From SZUA-229 sp041589175 (GTDB lineage: Bacteria; Pseudomonadota; Gammaproteobacteria; SZUA-229): a stretch of DNA of 64,000 nucleotides. This document shows positions 10,001 to 17,226 of this stretch, one piece after another (position 1 is the first letter of the stretch; the number at the start of each line of letters is the position of its first letter). A program made the position numbers and the translations under genes. The stretch is from assembly GCA_041589175.1 (NCBI GenBank), contig JBFHWF010000004.1:3778-67777 (forward strand). Reading direction: 5' to 3'. The notes beneath the pieces are model-generated. The model saw nothing but the letters and a program-made list of their open reading frames with translations. It had not been told where the DNA came from and ran no database searches.

Positions 10001-10175
10001 CTTCTGGCGATGCACCTGGATAGGCTACAGAAATAGAAATCATATCAAGAGAAATATTAGGGATCAGCTCTTTGCGTGTATCCTGCAACGACAGATAACC
10101 TGCAACCACAATCAACAGCATCAATAGATTTGCGGCCACCTGATTCTCAGCAAACCAGGCTATCATTTTATTCAT
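7071..10175 (-). CDS. RND-family efflux pump inner-membrane permease
   Basis: 1034 residues with the AcrB-type layout: TM1 near the N-terminus, a large porter loop, TM2-6, a second loop, TM8-12. The TM4 proton-relay acidic pair is visible in GIVVDDAIVV; the matching TM10 segment is VVVNDNLVLVDY. Exports hydrophobic or toxic compounds using the proton gradient. The true start is probably the ATG at 10175, overlapping the membrane-fusion gene by eight bases; the frame also offers a TTG at 10184. It forms an operon with the membrane-fusion protein upstream. No TolC-type outer-membrane channel is in the window, so one must be supplied from elsewhere. Substrate unknown. Confidence 0.92.
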   Translation of the reverse strand: MNKMIAWFAENQVAANLLMLLIVVAGYLSLQDTRKELIPNISLDMISISVAYPGASPEEIEKSVCVRIEEAIFDIEGIRKLTTRASDGACNIVADIEAAYATRNVMDEVRSRIDAITTFPENVERPVIRDISIKSSVAHVIVSGNTDEFTLKEIAESVRDELTELPEITQVEIVNARKFELNIELSEHRMHEYQMSFDEVASAIRNASLDLPAGKIDTHSGDVLLRTEGQAYWASEYQDVVLRAQQDGQQIRLSDVANVVDGFEELSFQGRFNSHPGVLITVYRLGNQNILEISDQVKNYLEEKRARLPEEVSLDIWQDKSDYFKSRMNLLIRNALTGLTLVFLILVLFLRLRLAFWVSMGIPISFMGAFWLLPHVDGSINMISMFGFILVLGIVVDDAIVVGENIHKFHRKGQMGVPGAIAGAQDVAVPVVFAVLTSVVAFMPILFLPGADGRLWMVIPQVVIITLLFSLAECLFVLPAHLSTIQKPSSGKYFYTRVQKRFSDWLENFIESVYQPFLLKVLRWRYLTLSFFVAAFLVFVTVVYAGWIHLLFFPKVEGDIAIASVSFAQGTSIEKTEQAVERIEAAAQQINEALRVQKGEKQIENIVATIGLQVISRSGRQGDHVGEVSLSLKVAEQRKIEAAEIIRLWREAVGEIPGATQLSFQSTLRDSGPDISIELTGAGTESLIQASTALKRQLQSYTGVYDIQDTHEAGKKEIRLVLKPLAHHLGVNTQILARQVRQAFFGEEVQRIQRGRDDVRVFVRYPRDQRASLYFLESMFIRLADGTEIPLSEVANLHFTSSPTEILRIDRKRVVTVSARVDESLAVPSQINTSLREDFLNTLSQNYPSVSWSKSGSQKNQDELIEAMINGFVLALIGIYALMAIPFRSYTQPLMVMSAIPFGLIGAILGHVLLGLDISLLSLSGMIAVAGVVVNDNLVLVDYINRKRKQGVELIQAIHEAGAVRFRPIILTSITTFAGLTPLMLERSVQAQFLIPMAVSLAFGVLFATVVTLLLVPASYFILEDIRHKFLARH

Positions 10176-11436
10176 ATCGATCAATCGCCGCTGTTTGTTT
10201 CACCTGCTTGGGAGTCAGACGCATTCCTTTAACAGGAAAATCGACAACATTCAGAATGACTCGCTCACCCAGCGCAATACCCTGCTGAAAGTAAACTGTA
10301 TCTTTGTCACGCGTGAGCAACTTGACCTTACGTTTAATCAACTGATCATTTTCATCGATCAGCCAGACTTCCTGATTAGATCTCAACACCTGCTCTGGCA
10401 AACGAACAATATTCCTTTTCTTACGCGACCTGAGTTCTGCTTTAACAAACATACCCGGCGTCAGAGATACAGAAAGCGCATCTTTTACACTGTGATTCAC
10501 CTTGATTTCTGCAACCGCATTGAGCAGTCTATTTCTTGGATCGACCTGGCTTTCCACATAACTAAGCTGTGTGTTCCATTGCGCTTTTGTACCCGCAATT
10601 TCAGCCGTTAGTTCAACATCAACCGGCGACAACTCTGCCTCCATTAATCCAATATCCAGATGCTTTAACTGCTCCAATGATAACGGAAGTTTCACCTCCA
10701 TCGAATCCGTGGCATAGATTTCAGCAAGTGTGAATCCTGTTGTTACATACTGACCCTCATCCACCTGTCGACTGATGACGCGCCCATTAAACGGTGCATA
10801 TATCCGGGTACGCTGTAACTGAAGTTCCGCTAGCTCAAGTTCCGCTCTTGCTGCTCGTAGATTAGCCCGCGCTTCTGCCAGCTGTGGCTTTCGTAAAGCA
10901 TAATCTGATGCCTGCTGAGGCGACCGCCCCATCTGCTGCAAATCAAACCTCGCCTGCCTGGCTTCACTTTCAACTCGAGACAATTGCTGTTCTGCTGCGG
11001 CAACCTGTGCCTGCGACCGGGCAAGTGAAAGCTGGTAATCTGTATTATCTATTTCAACCAGCAACTCCCCTTCACGGAACCGCTCACCTCTAAACTTGTG
11101 TTCCGCAACACGCTTAACACGACCATTCACCTCAGCCACCAGCTTTATCTGCTGACGTGCACTGACACTACCCTGTGAATAAACTGGAATTGATAGTTGC
11201 TCTGGACGCGCAATAACGTATTCTGCAACAGGTGGCTTTTCTCTCACCGGCTTCTTGTCTGCAACGGGTTTGAAGACAAATAGTAACGATGAAATAGCTG
11301 CCGCGATAATCAGTACAATGACAACATAGATACGTTGACGGGGTGTTTCATCCTGCTTAACGATGACCAGCCTCCCAATATTAATTAACGCTTCATTCCT
11401 GCTTATGCGAAAGCACTGGATCGGCTTCCTCGTCAA
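10168..11436 (-). CDS. RND efflux membrane-fusion (HlyD-type) protein
   Basis: Periplasmic adaptor: an N-terminal membrane anchor (IYVVIVLIIAAAISSLLFV), a barrel-sandwich lipoyl half (VSARQQIKLVAEVNGRV), an alpha-hairpin rich in Ala, Gln and Arg, a second lipoyl half (IYAPFNGRVISRQVDEGQYV) and beta-barrel domains. It couples the RND permease to an outer-membrane channel. The start is uncertain: between the end of rmuC (11393) and the anchor there is no ATG, GTG or TTG in frame. The listed TTG at 11436 overlaps rmuC by 44 bases. A GGGAGG followed after six bases by ATC at 11364 would give the expected N-terminus. Confidence 0.85.
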   Translation of the reverse strand: MTRKPIQCFRISRNEALINIGRLVIVKQDETPRQRIYVVIVLIIAAAISSLLFVFKPVADKKPVREKPPVAEYVIARPEQLSIPVYSQGSVSARQQIKLVAEVNGRVKRVAEHKFRGERFREGELLVEIDNTDYQLSLARSQAQVAAAEQQLSRVESEARQARFDLQQMGRSPQQASDYALRKPQLAEARANLRAARAELELAELQLQRTRIYAPFNGRVISRQVDEGQYVTTGFTLAEIYATDSMEVKLPLSLEQLKHLDIGLMEAELSPVDVELTAEIAGTKAQWNTQLSYVESQVDPRNRLLNAVAEIKVNHSVKDALSVSLTPGMFVKAELRSRKKRNIVRLPEQVLRSNQEVWLIDENDQLIKRKVKLLTRDKDTVYFQQGIALGERVILNVVDFPVKGMRLTPKQVKQTAAIDRYE

Positions 11437-12742
11437 CCATTTCAACTTTCTCGATTTTCTCGAAGCGTGATGTAATCTTGCGAGCAGATGTATGCACATC
11501 ACTCACATCCTTGCTTGCCTGTGCGATATGTTTCGACAGGTTATCCATACGCACCTGAAAGCGTGCAAAATCCTTTGACAAGGCGACAAGATGATCCTGA
11601 ATCAGGTGCACCTGTTTACGAGTTGCCGAATCTTTTAAAACTGCTCGTGCTGTTGTTAAAACAGCCATTAACGTAGTCGGCGAAACCAGCCAGACACGGG
11701 CACGTTGAGCTTCCTCAACCAGATCATAGTAATGGGCATGTATTTCTGCAAATATGGCCTCTGCAGGAATAAACATAACGGCGCCATCGGATGTTTCACC
11801 AGGCAATATATATTTCCCTGCAATATCTGTGATATGTTTTCTGATATCTTTTTTAAACTGTCGCTCGGCCGCAGCGCGCTCAATTTCTGAAATATCCACA
11901 TCCATCATGCGCTGATAACTTTCCAGTGGAAACTTCGAGTCAATCGCGATATTACCACTAGGTTCTGGTAGAAATAGCATACAATCGGCGCGCGTGCTGT
12001 TCGGCAAGGTATATTGAAAGGCAAAACTGTTTTCCGGCATTACATTACGCACCAGCGATGCCAGCTGTATTTCTCCAAAGGCGCCTCGTGATCGTTTATC
12101 GGCAAGGACTTCCTGGAGGCTCACCACATTACCCGAAAGCTCCGTGATTTTTTTCTGCGCCTCGTCGATCAATGCCAGGCGCTTCAACACATCGGCAAAT
12201 GTTGCCGTGGTTTTTTCAAAACCTTCATTTAACCGTTTATCGACCTGACCTGATATTTCCTTCAGACGCTCATCTGTCGAGCGGGTAAGCACATCAACTC
12301 GCTGGCCAAGTTCCTGACCATTCTTAGCAAGCGCCTCTGTCAGCTGCGCCCGTACTTCTGTCATACCAAGCGTCAGGCTTTCCTGCTGCGTTTTCAGGGC
12401 CTCCAGTTGCCGCTTATCAAAAGATTCACGATGCTGATTCAACCCCTGCTGGATAATATCTGCCTGCCGATTAAGCCGATCCTGCAACTGTTCATTCAAA
12501 TGCACAATTCGACTTTCCTGGGCAGACTGTAGCTCATGTATTCGCTCACCTAGCAGATTACGCAGCTCTGCCAGCTGCATTAACTGCTGTTGAGCAATCT
12601 GCCCCAGCTCCATTTCAATGCGCTGCTGCATCTGTTCTCGATATTGTCTGAACTGTAACAGCAGACCCACCAGTACCAGTAAAACCAGAGCAGACAGGCC
12701 GATTACAATCATCAGCTGCGGGTTATTAAAAATTTCATTCAT
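11393..12742 (-). CDS. rmuC: DNA recombination protein RmuC
   Basis: 449 residues: N-terminal membrane helix (about 8-28), a long coiled coil rich in Gln, Leu and Glu to about residue 210, then the RmuC nuclease-like core with GAFGEIQLASLVRNVMP and FIPAEAIFAEIHA. RmuC limits inversions at short inverted repeats; the core resembles restriction-endonuclease folds. The start is ATG 12742 rather than the adjacent TTG at 12745. It lies directly upstream of the efflux operon and may be co-transcribed with it. Confidence 0.92.
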   Translation of the reverse strand: MNEIFNNPQLMIVIGLSALVLLVLVGLLLQFRQYREQMQQRIEMELGQIAQQQLMQLAELRNLLGERIHELQSAQESRIVHLNEQLQDRLNRQADIIQQGLNQHRESFDKRQLEALKTQQESLTLGMTEVRAQLTEALAKNGQELGQRVDVLTRSTDERLKEISGQVDKRLNEGFEKTTATFADVLKRLALIDEAQKKITELSGNVVSLQEVLADKRSRGAFGEIQLASLVRNVMPENSFAFQYTLPNSTRADCMLFLPEPSGNIAIDSKFPLESYQRMMDVDISEIERAAAERQFKKDIRKHITDIAGKYILPGETSDGAVMFIPAEAIFAEIHAHYYDLVEEAQRARVWLVSPTTLMAVLTTARAVLKDSATRKQVHLIQDHLVALSKDFARFQVRMDNLSKHIAQASKDVSDVHTSARKITSRFEKIEKVEMVDEEADPVLSHKQE

Positions 12743-12904
12743 CAAGCTATCCGATATCTGCCATTATGTTCTGTTAAGTGGCGCAGGCATAGTTGCCAGC
12801 GATTCAGTTCGTGATGCACCTTGCTATGCCCACACTTTCTGCCCTTTTTAAGCACCCCCATGTAAGGGTATGATTAGCCTACTGACTGACCATAACATAC
12901 CACA

Positions 12905-13765
12905 ATGCCGAACATCCTTGTTACTGGTGTCGCCACGCTGGACATCATCAACCTCGTTACCGAATACCCTTCAGAAGACAGTGAAGTCCGTGCCACTCGC
13001 CAGCGTCGCCAGACAGGCGGCAATGCCACTAATATGGCTATCGTCCTGTCTCAACTCGGCAATCATTGCGCTCTACTGGCGCAACTGGCAGACGATGAAC
13101 AGGGTGAATATATACGCCATCAACTGGATTCGCGGAATATTTCTCTTCATCTCTGCCCTGTACAGGAAGGTGGCGCCACCCCGACCTCCTATATTGCACT
13201 CAGTGAACACAATGGCAGCCGTACCATTATCCATCACCGCCAGCTTGATGAACTCGATCCGCATTATGTCTGCAAACTCGATTTTTCACCCTATGACTGG
13301 CTGCACTTTGAAGCCCGCGACTGCACCCGTCAGGTGGACATCCTGCAATATGCACGACGCTTTAATAAACCTGTCTCACTGGAGCTGGAAAAGCCCCGTG
13401 AAGGCATTGAGGCACTGCCTGCTTTTGCGGATTTGCTGCTATTATCACGCCCCTATGCAGAGTCGCAGGGCTTTTCTTCGGCAGAGCTATGCGTAACGGA
13501 ATATGCCCAACGCTATCCCGATAAAGTCATCAGCTGCACCTGGGGAGCCAGTGGTGCCTGGCTTTATCACAATGGCACGATAAGGCACCAGGCCGCAACG
13601 CCTCTTGCTAGCACGCTAGAAACCATCGGCGCTGGCGATACATATAATGCGGCACTGATCTCTGCGCTCGCTCAGGGCCAGCCACCGGAGACTGCACTCT
13701 CGCATGCCTGTGAGCTAGCTGCACGCAAGTGCTCGCAACACGGCTTTGATAAACTTACGTTATAA
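12905..13765 (+). CDS. PfkB-family sugar kinase, ketohexokinase-like
   Basis: 286 residues with the ribokinase fold. The N-terminal GGNATNMA motif, the SRTIIHH and DWLHFEARD segments, and the C-terminal signature TIGAGDTYNAAL (catalytic Asp and anion hole) are all present. The first two resemble animal-type ketohexokinase more than ribokinase or fructokinase, so a ketose is a plausible substrate, with phosphorylation at C1; this is inference. The Rieske gene follows 25 bases downstream on the same strand. Confidence 0.85.
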   Translation: MPNILVTGVATLDIINLVTEYPSEDSEVRATRQRRQTGGNATNMAIVLSQLGNHCALLAQLADDEQGEYIRHQLDSRNISLHLCPVQEGGATPTSYIALSEHNGSRTIIHHRQLDELDPHYVCKLDFSPYDWLHFEARDCTRQVDILQYARRFNKPVSLELEKPREGIEALPAFADLLLLSRPYAESQGFSSAELCVTEYAQRYPDKVISCTWGASGAWLYHNGTIRHQAATPLASTLETIGAGDTYNAALISALAQGQPPETALSHACELAARKCSQHGFDKLTL

Positions 13766-13790
13766 ACCAATGCTTAATCTGGAGATTTGA

Positions 13791-14126
13791 ATGACTGAAA
13801 CGCTCTGTCATATCGACGAAATTAGTGATCCCGGCGCCAAGGGATTCAAACTGAAAAATGGCCGCACCGAGCGCCTGGTTTTTCTGGTAAAAAAAGATGG
13901 CCAGATTTATGGCTATGAAAATGCCTGCCCTCATGCGGGCATTAACCTTGAGTGGCAGGAAGACGACTTTCTCGACATTAACAATGAACATATCCAGTGC
14001 TCGGTTCACGGTGCACTGTTCAAGATTGAAAACGGTGACTGCATGGGTGGCCCGTGCAATGGCGAAGGTCTGACGTCAGTAAAGGTCCAGCTGGACGGTG
14101 ACGGAAATATCCAGCTGCTGGATTAA
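13791..14126 (+). CDS. Rieske [2Fe-2S] ferredoxin-like protein
   Basis: 111 residues, soluble, no signal peptide. The cluster ligands are Cys and His in CPHAG and Cys and His in CSVHGALF, as in Rieske-type ferredoxins of oxygenases and nitrite reductase small subunits. GGAG is well placed before the ATG. It follows the PfkB kinase and precedes a BASS transporter by three bases, so these are probably one transcript. Electron partner unknown. Confidence 0.9.
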   Translation: MTETLCHIDEISDPGAKGFKLKNGRTERLVFLVKKDGQIYGYENACPHAGINLEWQEDDFLDINNEHIQCSVHGALFKIENGDCMGGPCNGEGLTSVKVQLDGDGNIQLLD

Positions 14127-14129
14127 CCC

Positions 14130-15056
14130 ATGACATCAGCCGGCATGACCCGCCTGTTTCCTCTCTGGGCCGTACTAGCCAGCCTGCTGGCATGGCGGTT
14201 CCCAGAGCTGTTTACCCCACTAAAACCCGCAATCCTGCCGCTGCTGGCCAGCATCATGTTCTGCATGGGACTGAGCCTGCGGTTACAGGATTTTACCCGG
14301 GTACTACGTATGCCTCGCCTGATTCTTAGCGGGCTGCTGCTGCAGTATTCTATTATGCCACTCACCGCATTTCTGGTTATCCAGCTATTCCAGCTGGATC
14401 CCATGCTGGCCGTTGGCATGATACTGGTGGGAGCCAGCCCGGGCGGCACTGCCTCCAATGTGATCTGCTATCTGGCAAGGGCTAATGTTGCCCTGTCAAT
14501 CAGCCTTACCAGCCTGTCTACGCTGTTATCGATTTTCCTCACACCCTGGCTCAGCTGGTTCTATATCGACGCCAGCATCGATGTCCCGACACTGGACATG
14601 CTAAAGAGCATTCTCATACTGGTAATTGCCCCGGTCAGCCTGGGGGTTCTGCTGAATCAGTATTTCCATTCGCAGGTGCAACGCATCAGCGCCGATCGCC
14701 TGTCGCTACTGGCGGTGATGGCTATCGTGCTGATTATTGCTATTGTTATCGCACTCAATGCGGAACGACTATACAGTCTATCTGCCATGCTGTTACTCGC
14801 CGTGGTCATACACAACCTGACCGGGCTGGCGACGGGGTTTGGCATTGCTCGCCTGCTGGGCGCATCGAGAGCAGATGCACGCACCCTGGCCATCGAGACA
14901 GGCATGCAGAACTCCGGGCTGGCCGTGGCACTGGCTATCAAATATTTTTCACCCGCAGCCGCACTACCGGGTGCAGTCTTTAGCGTATGGCATAACCTGA
15001 GCGGTTCACTACTGGCCAGTTACTGGCGAAGCCCACATCGCAAGCCTTCAGCCTGA
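14130..15056 (+). CDS. Bile acid:sodium symporter (BASS) family transporter
   Basis: 308 residues with nine to ten hydrophobic helices and the BASS signatures GASPGGTASNVICYLA (crossover sodium-site region) and ETGMQNSGLAVALA. Bacterial BASS proteins take up organic anions with sodium; the substrate here is not known. It starts three bases after the Rieske gene and its 3' end overlaps the convergent ychJ-like gene by nine bases. A second paralogue lies at 19867-20823. Confidence 0.9.
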   Translation: MTSAGMTRLFPLWAVLASLLAWRFPELFTPLKPAILPLLASIMFCMGLSLRLQDFTRVLRMPRLILSGLLLQYSIMPLTAFLVIQLFQLDPMLAVGMILVGASPGGTASNVICYLARANVALSISLTSLSTLLSIFLTPWLSWFYIDASIDVPTLDMLKSILILVIAPVSLGVLLNQYFHSQVQRISADRLSLLAVMAIVLIIAIVIALNAERLYSLSAMLLLAVVIHNLTGLATGFGIARLLGASRADARTLAIETGMQNSGLAVALAIKYFSPAAALPGAVFSVWHNLSGSLLASYWRSPHRKPSA

Positions 15057-15539
15057 CGAGCGGCTGCAGCACTTCTTATATTTACGACCACTACCACAGG
15101 GGCAGGGCTCATTTCTGCCAACTTTATTTTTCTTCAGCGGGTCACAGGCAAACTGCTCACCATCAATGTAATACCAGCGCCCCTGCTGACGGATAAATCG
15201 ACTCCTTTCATGCAGACAGCCCGCCTCGCCACGGTAAAGATAACTCGCAATAAACTCCACTTCAGCGTTATCGCCATTGCTGACATGATCAATAATCTTC
15301 AGCGTCGTCCAGCTCAACTCAGAATCCAGGGCGATAGATGCCGGTCGAGTATCTTCAAACCAGCTCGCCAGCAGATAATCGACTTCATTCTGTGCATAGG
15401 CCACAAAGCGCGAGCGCATCAGGGCTTCGGCGGTCTGCGGCAGCGTTTCACCGCGAATACAGGGTGCGCAACATTGCGCCTGTGTCAGGCCGCTGCCACA
15501 GGCGCATAAGCCCTTGTTCTGCTTCATATTAGTACTCAT
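15048..15539 (-). CDS. YchJ-family SEC-C motif protein
   Basis: 163 residues with a zinc-binding cysteine cluster at each end: CACGSGLTQAQCCAPC at the N-terminus and the canonical SEC-C motif PCPCGSGRKYKKCC at the C-terminus, with the YchJ core (MRSRFVAYAQNEVDYLLASW) between. The family is widespread and of unknown biochemical role. The start may be 15539 or the internal ATG at 15527. It is convergent with the BASS gene. Confidence 0.88.
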   Translation of the reverse strand: MSTNMKQNKGLCACGSGLTQAQCCAPCIRGETLPQTAEALMRSRFVAYAQNEVDYLLASWFEDTRPASIALDSELSWTTLKIIDHVSNGDNAEVEFIASYLYRGEAGCLHERSRFIRQQGRWYYIDGEQFACDPLKKNKVGRNEPCPCGSGRKYKKCCSRSSG

Positions 15540-15613
15540 ATGCCACTGATTTTAGTGGGTTTTTACCTTTAGTCCAGTAAATCACTAATTACTTAATTTA
15601 CAGTATCGGGATA

Positions 15614-15642
15614 TTGACATCCGGGAAAACAGGTACTATTGT
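15614..15642 (+). promoter_or_regulatory. Sigma70 promoter of tusA
   Basis: TTGACA (15614-15619), exactly 17 bases, TATTGT (15637-15642). A short inverted repeat CGATCA-N7-TGATCG (15650-15668) follows, covering the expected start of the transcript, and could be an operator or a leader hairpin. Confidence 0.65.
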
Positions 15643-15707
15643 AAGTAAACGATCACTAACATTGATCGATACTTATAAATGTTCCTGAATTACTTAAGGA
15701 GAAACCC

Positions 15708-15935
15708 ATGAGTTTCGACGCTGAATTAGACGCTAAAGGTCTAAACTGCCCCCTGCCAATCCTGCGCGCCAAGAAAGCAATTGCTGAACTGTCTGCAGGC
15801 CAGGTACTGAAGATTGTTGCAACTGACCCAGGTTCAGTTAAAGACTTCGAAGCATTCTGCAAGCAGACTGGTAACGAGTTACTGTCTAGCTCTGAAGCAG
15901 GTGGTGCTTTCGAGTTCATGATCAAGAAGTCTTAA
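15708..15935 (+). CDS. tusA: TusA-family sulfur carrier protein
   Basis: 75 residues, the usual TusA length, with the active-site motif LNCPLPIL whose cysteine carries a persulfide. TusA proteins pass sulfur either to tRNA thiolation (TusBCD-TusE) or, in sulfur oxidisers, between rhodanese and DsrEFH/Hdr-type systems. A strong AAGGAG precedes the ATG. Monocistronic: its own promoter upstream and an intrinsic terminator directly downstream. The high quality of both signals suggests strong expression, more in keeping with sulfur metabolism than tRNA modification alone, though this is inference. Confidence 0.93.
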   Translation: MSFDAELDAKGLNCPLPILRAKKAIAELSAGQVLKIVATDPGSVKDFEAFCKQTGNELLSSSEAGGAFEFMIKKS

Positions 15936-15953
15936 TCGACATCCTGATTACAG

Positions 15954-15982
15954 AAAGGCACCAGCTACTGGTGCCTTTTTTT
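15954..15982 (+). terminator. Intrinsic terminator of tusA
   Basis: An 11-bp stem AAAGGCACCAG/CTGGTGCCTTT with loop CTA, followed by a seven-base T run ending at 15982, 18 bases after the tusA stop. Confidence 0.92.
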
Positions 15983-16028
15983 ATGCGACAGACTTAAGTC
16001 CTTATCCTGCACTCCAGGAGCCGCACCA

Positions 16029-16637
16029 TTGGCGAAACGACTCTCAGCTGAAGAACGACGAGCCTCGATCATCACGGTCGCCAAGCGACTATTCGCAAAA
16101 ACCGGTTTTCACGGTGTTTCCATCGACGAAATTGTTAAGGAAGTTGGCGTCAGCCCGGCGATTCTTTACCGCCATTTCGAATCCAAAGAAGAACTCTACC
16201 AGGCCGTGTTACAGGAATTTTCAGCGACACGCGAATCCTACGTCGAAACGGTAGTCGCCGACGATATAGGCTTTGAACAGGTATTACGGGGCATGACCAC
16301 CGTATTCGTCGCCAGCATTATGAACCATCCCGATATGTTAAAGATGGAAATGCACTCCCAGCTGGAAGGCTCTACAGCCAGCCAGGAGTTTTTCCTCAAT
16401 CGCTGGAAGAGCTTCACCGACTATATTGAATTTAACCTGACTGAACTTCAGACACAGGGTAAAATCAAACCCATCAACGCACAGGCTGCGGCCCTGATGT
16501 ATCAGGGCATCATACGCGAAGTACTGCTGCTGAAATGCATGCAGCCAACTGATCGGCTGAAGGATACACCCGTCGCCTTGCTAGTTGATGAGGTCATTAC
16601 CCTGTTCATGAAAATAATTGAACCTAAACGAAAATAG
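16029..16637 (+). CDS. TetR/AcrR-family transcriptional regulator
   Basis: 202 residues. The N-terminal helix-turn-helix is clear (GVSIDEIVKEVGVSPAILYRHF at about 36-57), followed by an all-helical ligand domain. It starts with TTG at 16029, supported by AGGAG eight bases upstream. The cyclophilin gene follows after 15 bases, so they may be co-transcribed. Target and ligand unknown; the closest efflux system is at 7-11 kb but is not adjacent. Confidence 0.9.
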   Translation: MAKRLSAEERRASIITVAKRLFAKTGFHGVSIDEIVKEVGVSPAILYRHFESKEELYQAVLQEFSATRESYVETVVADDIGFEQVLRGMTTVFVASIMNHPDMLKMEMHSQLEGSTASQEFFLNRWKSFTDYIEFNLTELQTQGKIKPINAQAAALMYQGIIREVLLLKCMQPTDRLKDTPVALLVDEVITLFMKIIEPKRK

Positions 16638-16652
16638 ATTTCAGGTGCATCG

Positions 16653-17222
16653 ATGATTATAAAAACTTTTTCCTTACTCATTCTACTGAGCTTTTCAATG
16701 AGCAGCCTGGCAGCCGAGCTTGTTCAGGTTCGCATGCAGACCAACAAGGGCAGTATTGAAATCGAGCTAGACAAAAAAAGCGCACCGGCCACCGTTGATA
16801 ACTTTCTGCGTTACGTTAAAGATGGCTTCTATGAAGGCACCGTTTTCCATCGCGTCATTAAGGGCTTCATGATTCAGGGTGGCGGCTTCAGCGCTGACTT
16901 AACGCGTAAAGAAACTCATCCACCCATAGAAAACGAGGCCGATAATGGCCTGCAGAACAAGCGCGGCACCATCGCCATGGCAAGAACCAATATGCCGCAT
17001 TCCGCCAGCTCCCAATTTTTCATCAATACTGTCAATAATGATTTTCTCAACTTCCGCAATAAAACCATGCGCGGCTGGGGATACACTGTATTTGGAAAAG
17101 TCACTAAAGGAATGGACGTTGTCGACAGTATTGAAAACACACCAACAGGTGCCCGAGGCATATTTCCTCAGGACGTACCTACCCAGGACATAGTAATTCA
17201 GAAAATAGAAATTATTGAATAA
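16653..17222 (+). CDS. Periplasmic peptidyl-prolyl cis-trans isomerase (cyclophilin)
   Basis: 189 residues with a signal peptide (hydrophobic 5-19, cleavage after SLAA) and one cyclophilin domain: FHRVIKGFMIQGG contains the catalytic Arg and Phe, and MARTNMPHSASSQFFIN the second active-site segment. It catalyses proline isomerisation during folding of exported proteins, as PpiA does. It is convergent with the c-di-GMP gene, with four bases between the stops. Confidence 0.92.
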   Translation: MIIKTFSLLILLSFSMSSLAAELVQVRMQTNKGSIEIELDKKSAPATVDNFLRYVKDGFYEGTVFHRVIKGFMIQGGGFSADLTRKETHPPIENEADNGLQNKRGTIAMARTNMPHSASSQFFINTVNNDFLNFRNKTMRGWGYTVFGKVTKGMDVVDSIENTPTGARGIFPQDVPTQDIVIQKIEIIE

Positions 17223-17226
17223 AGAC

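Noticed and set aside
12870..13496. Open frame of 208 codons in another frame of the sugar kinase gene
   Set aside because: Same strand, different frame, low-complexity translation; the kinase motifs are in the other frame.
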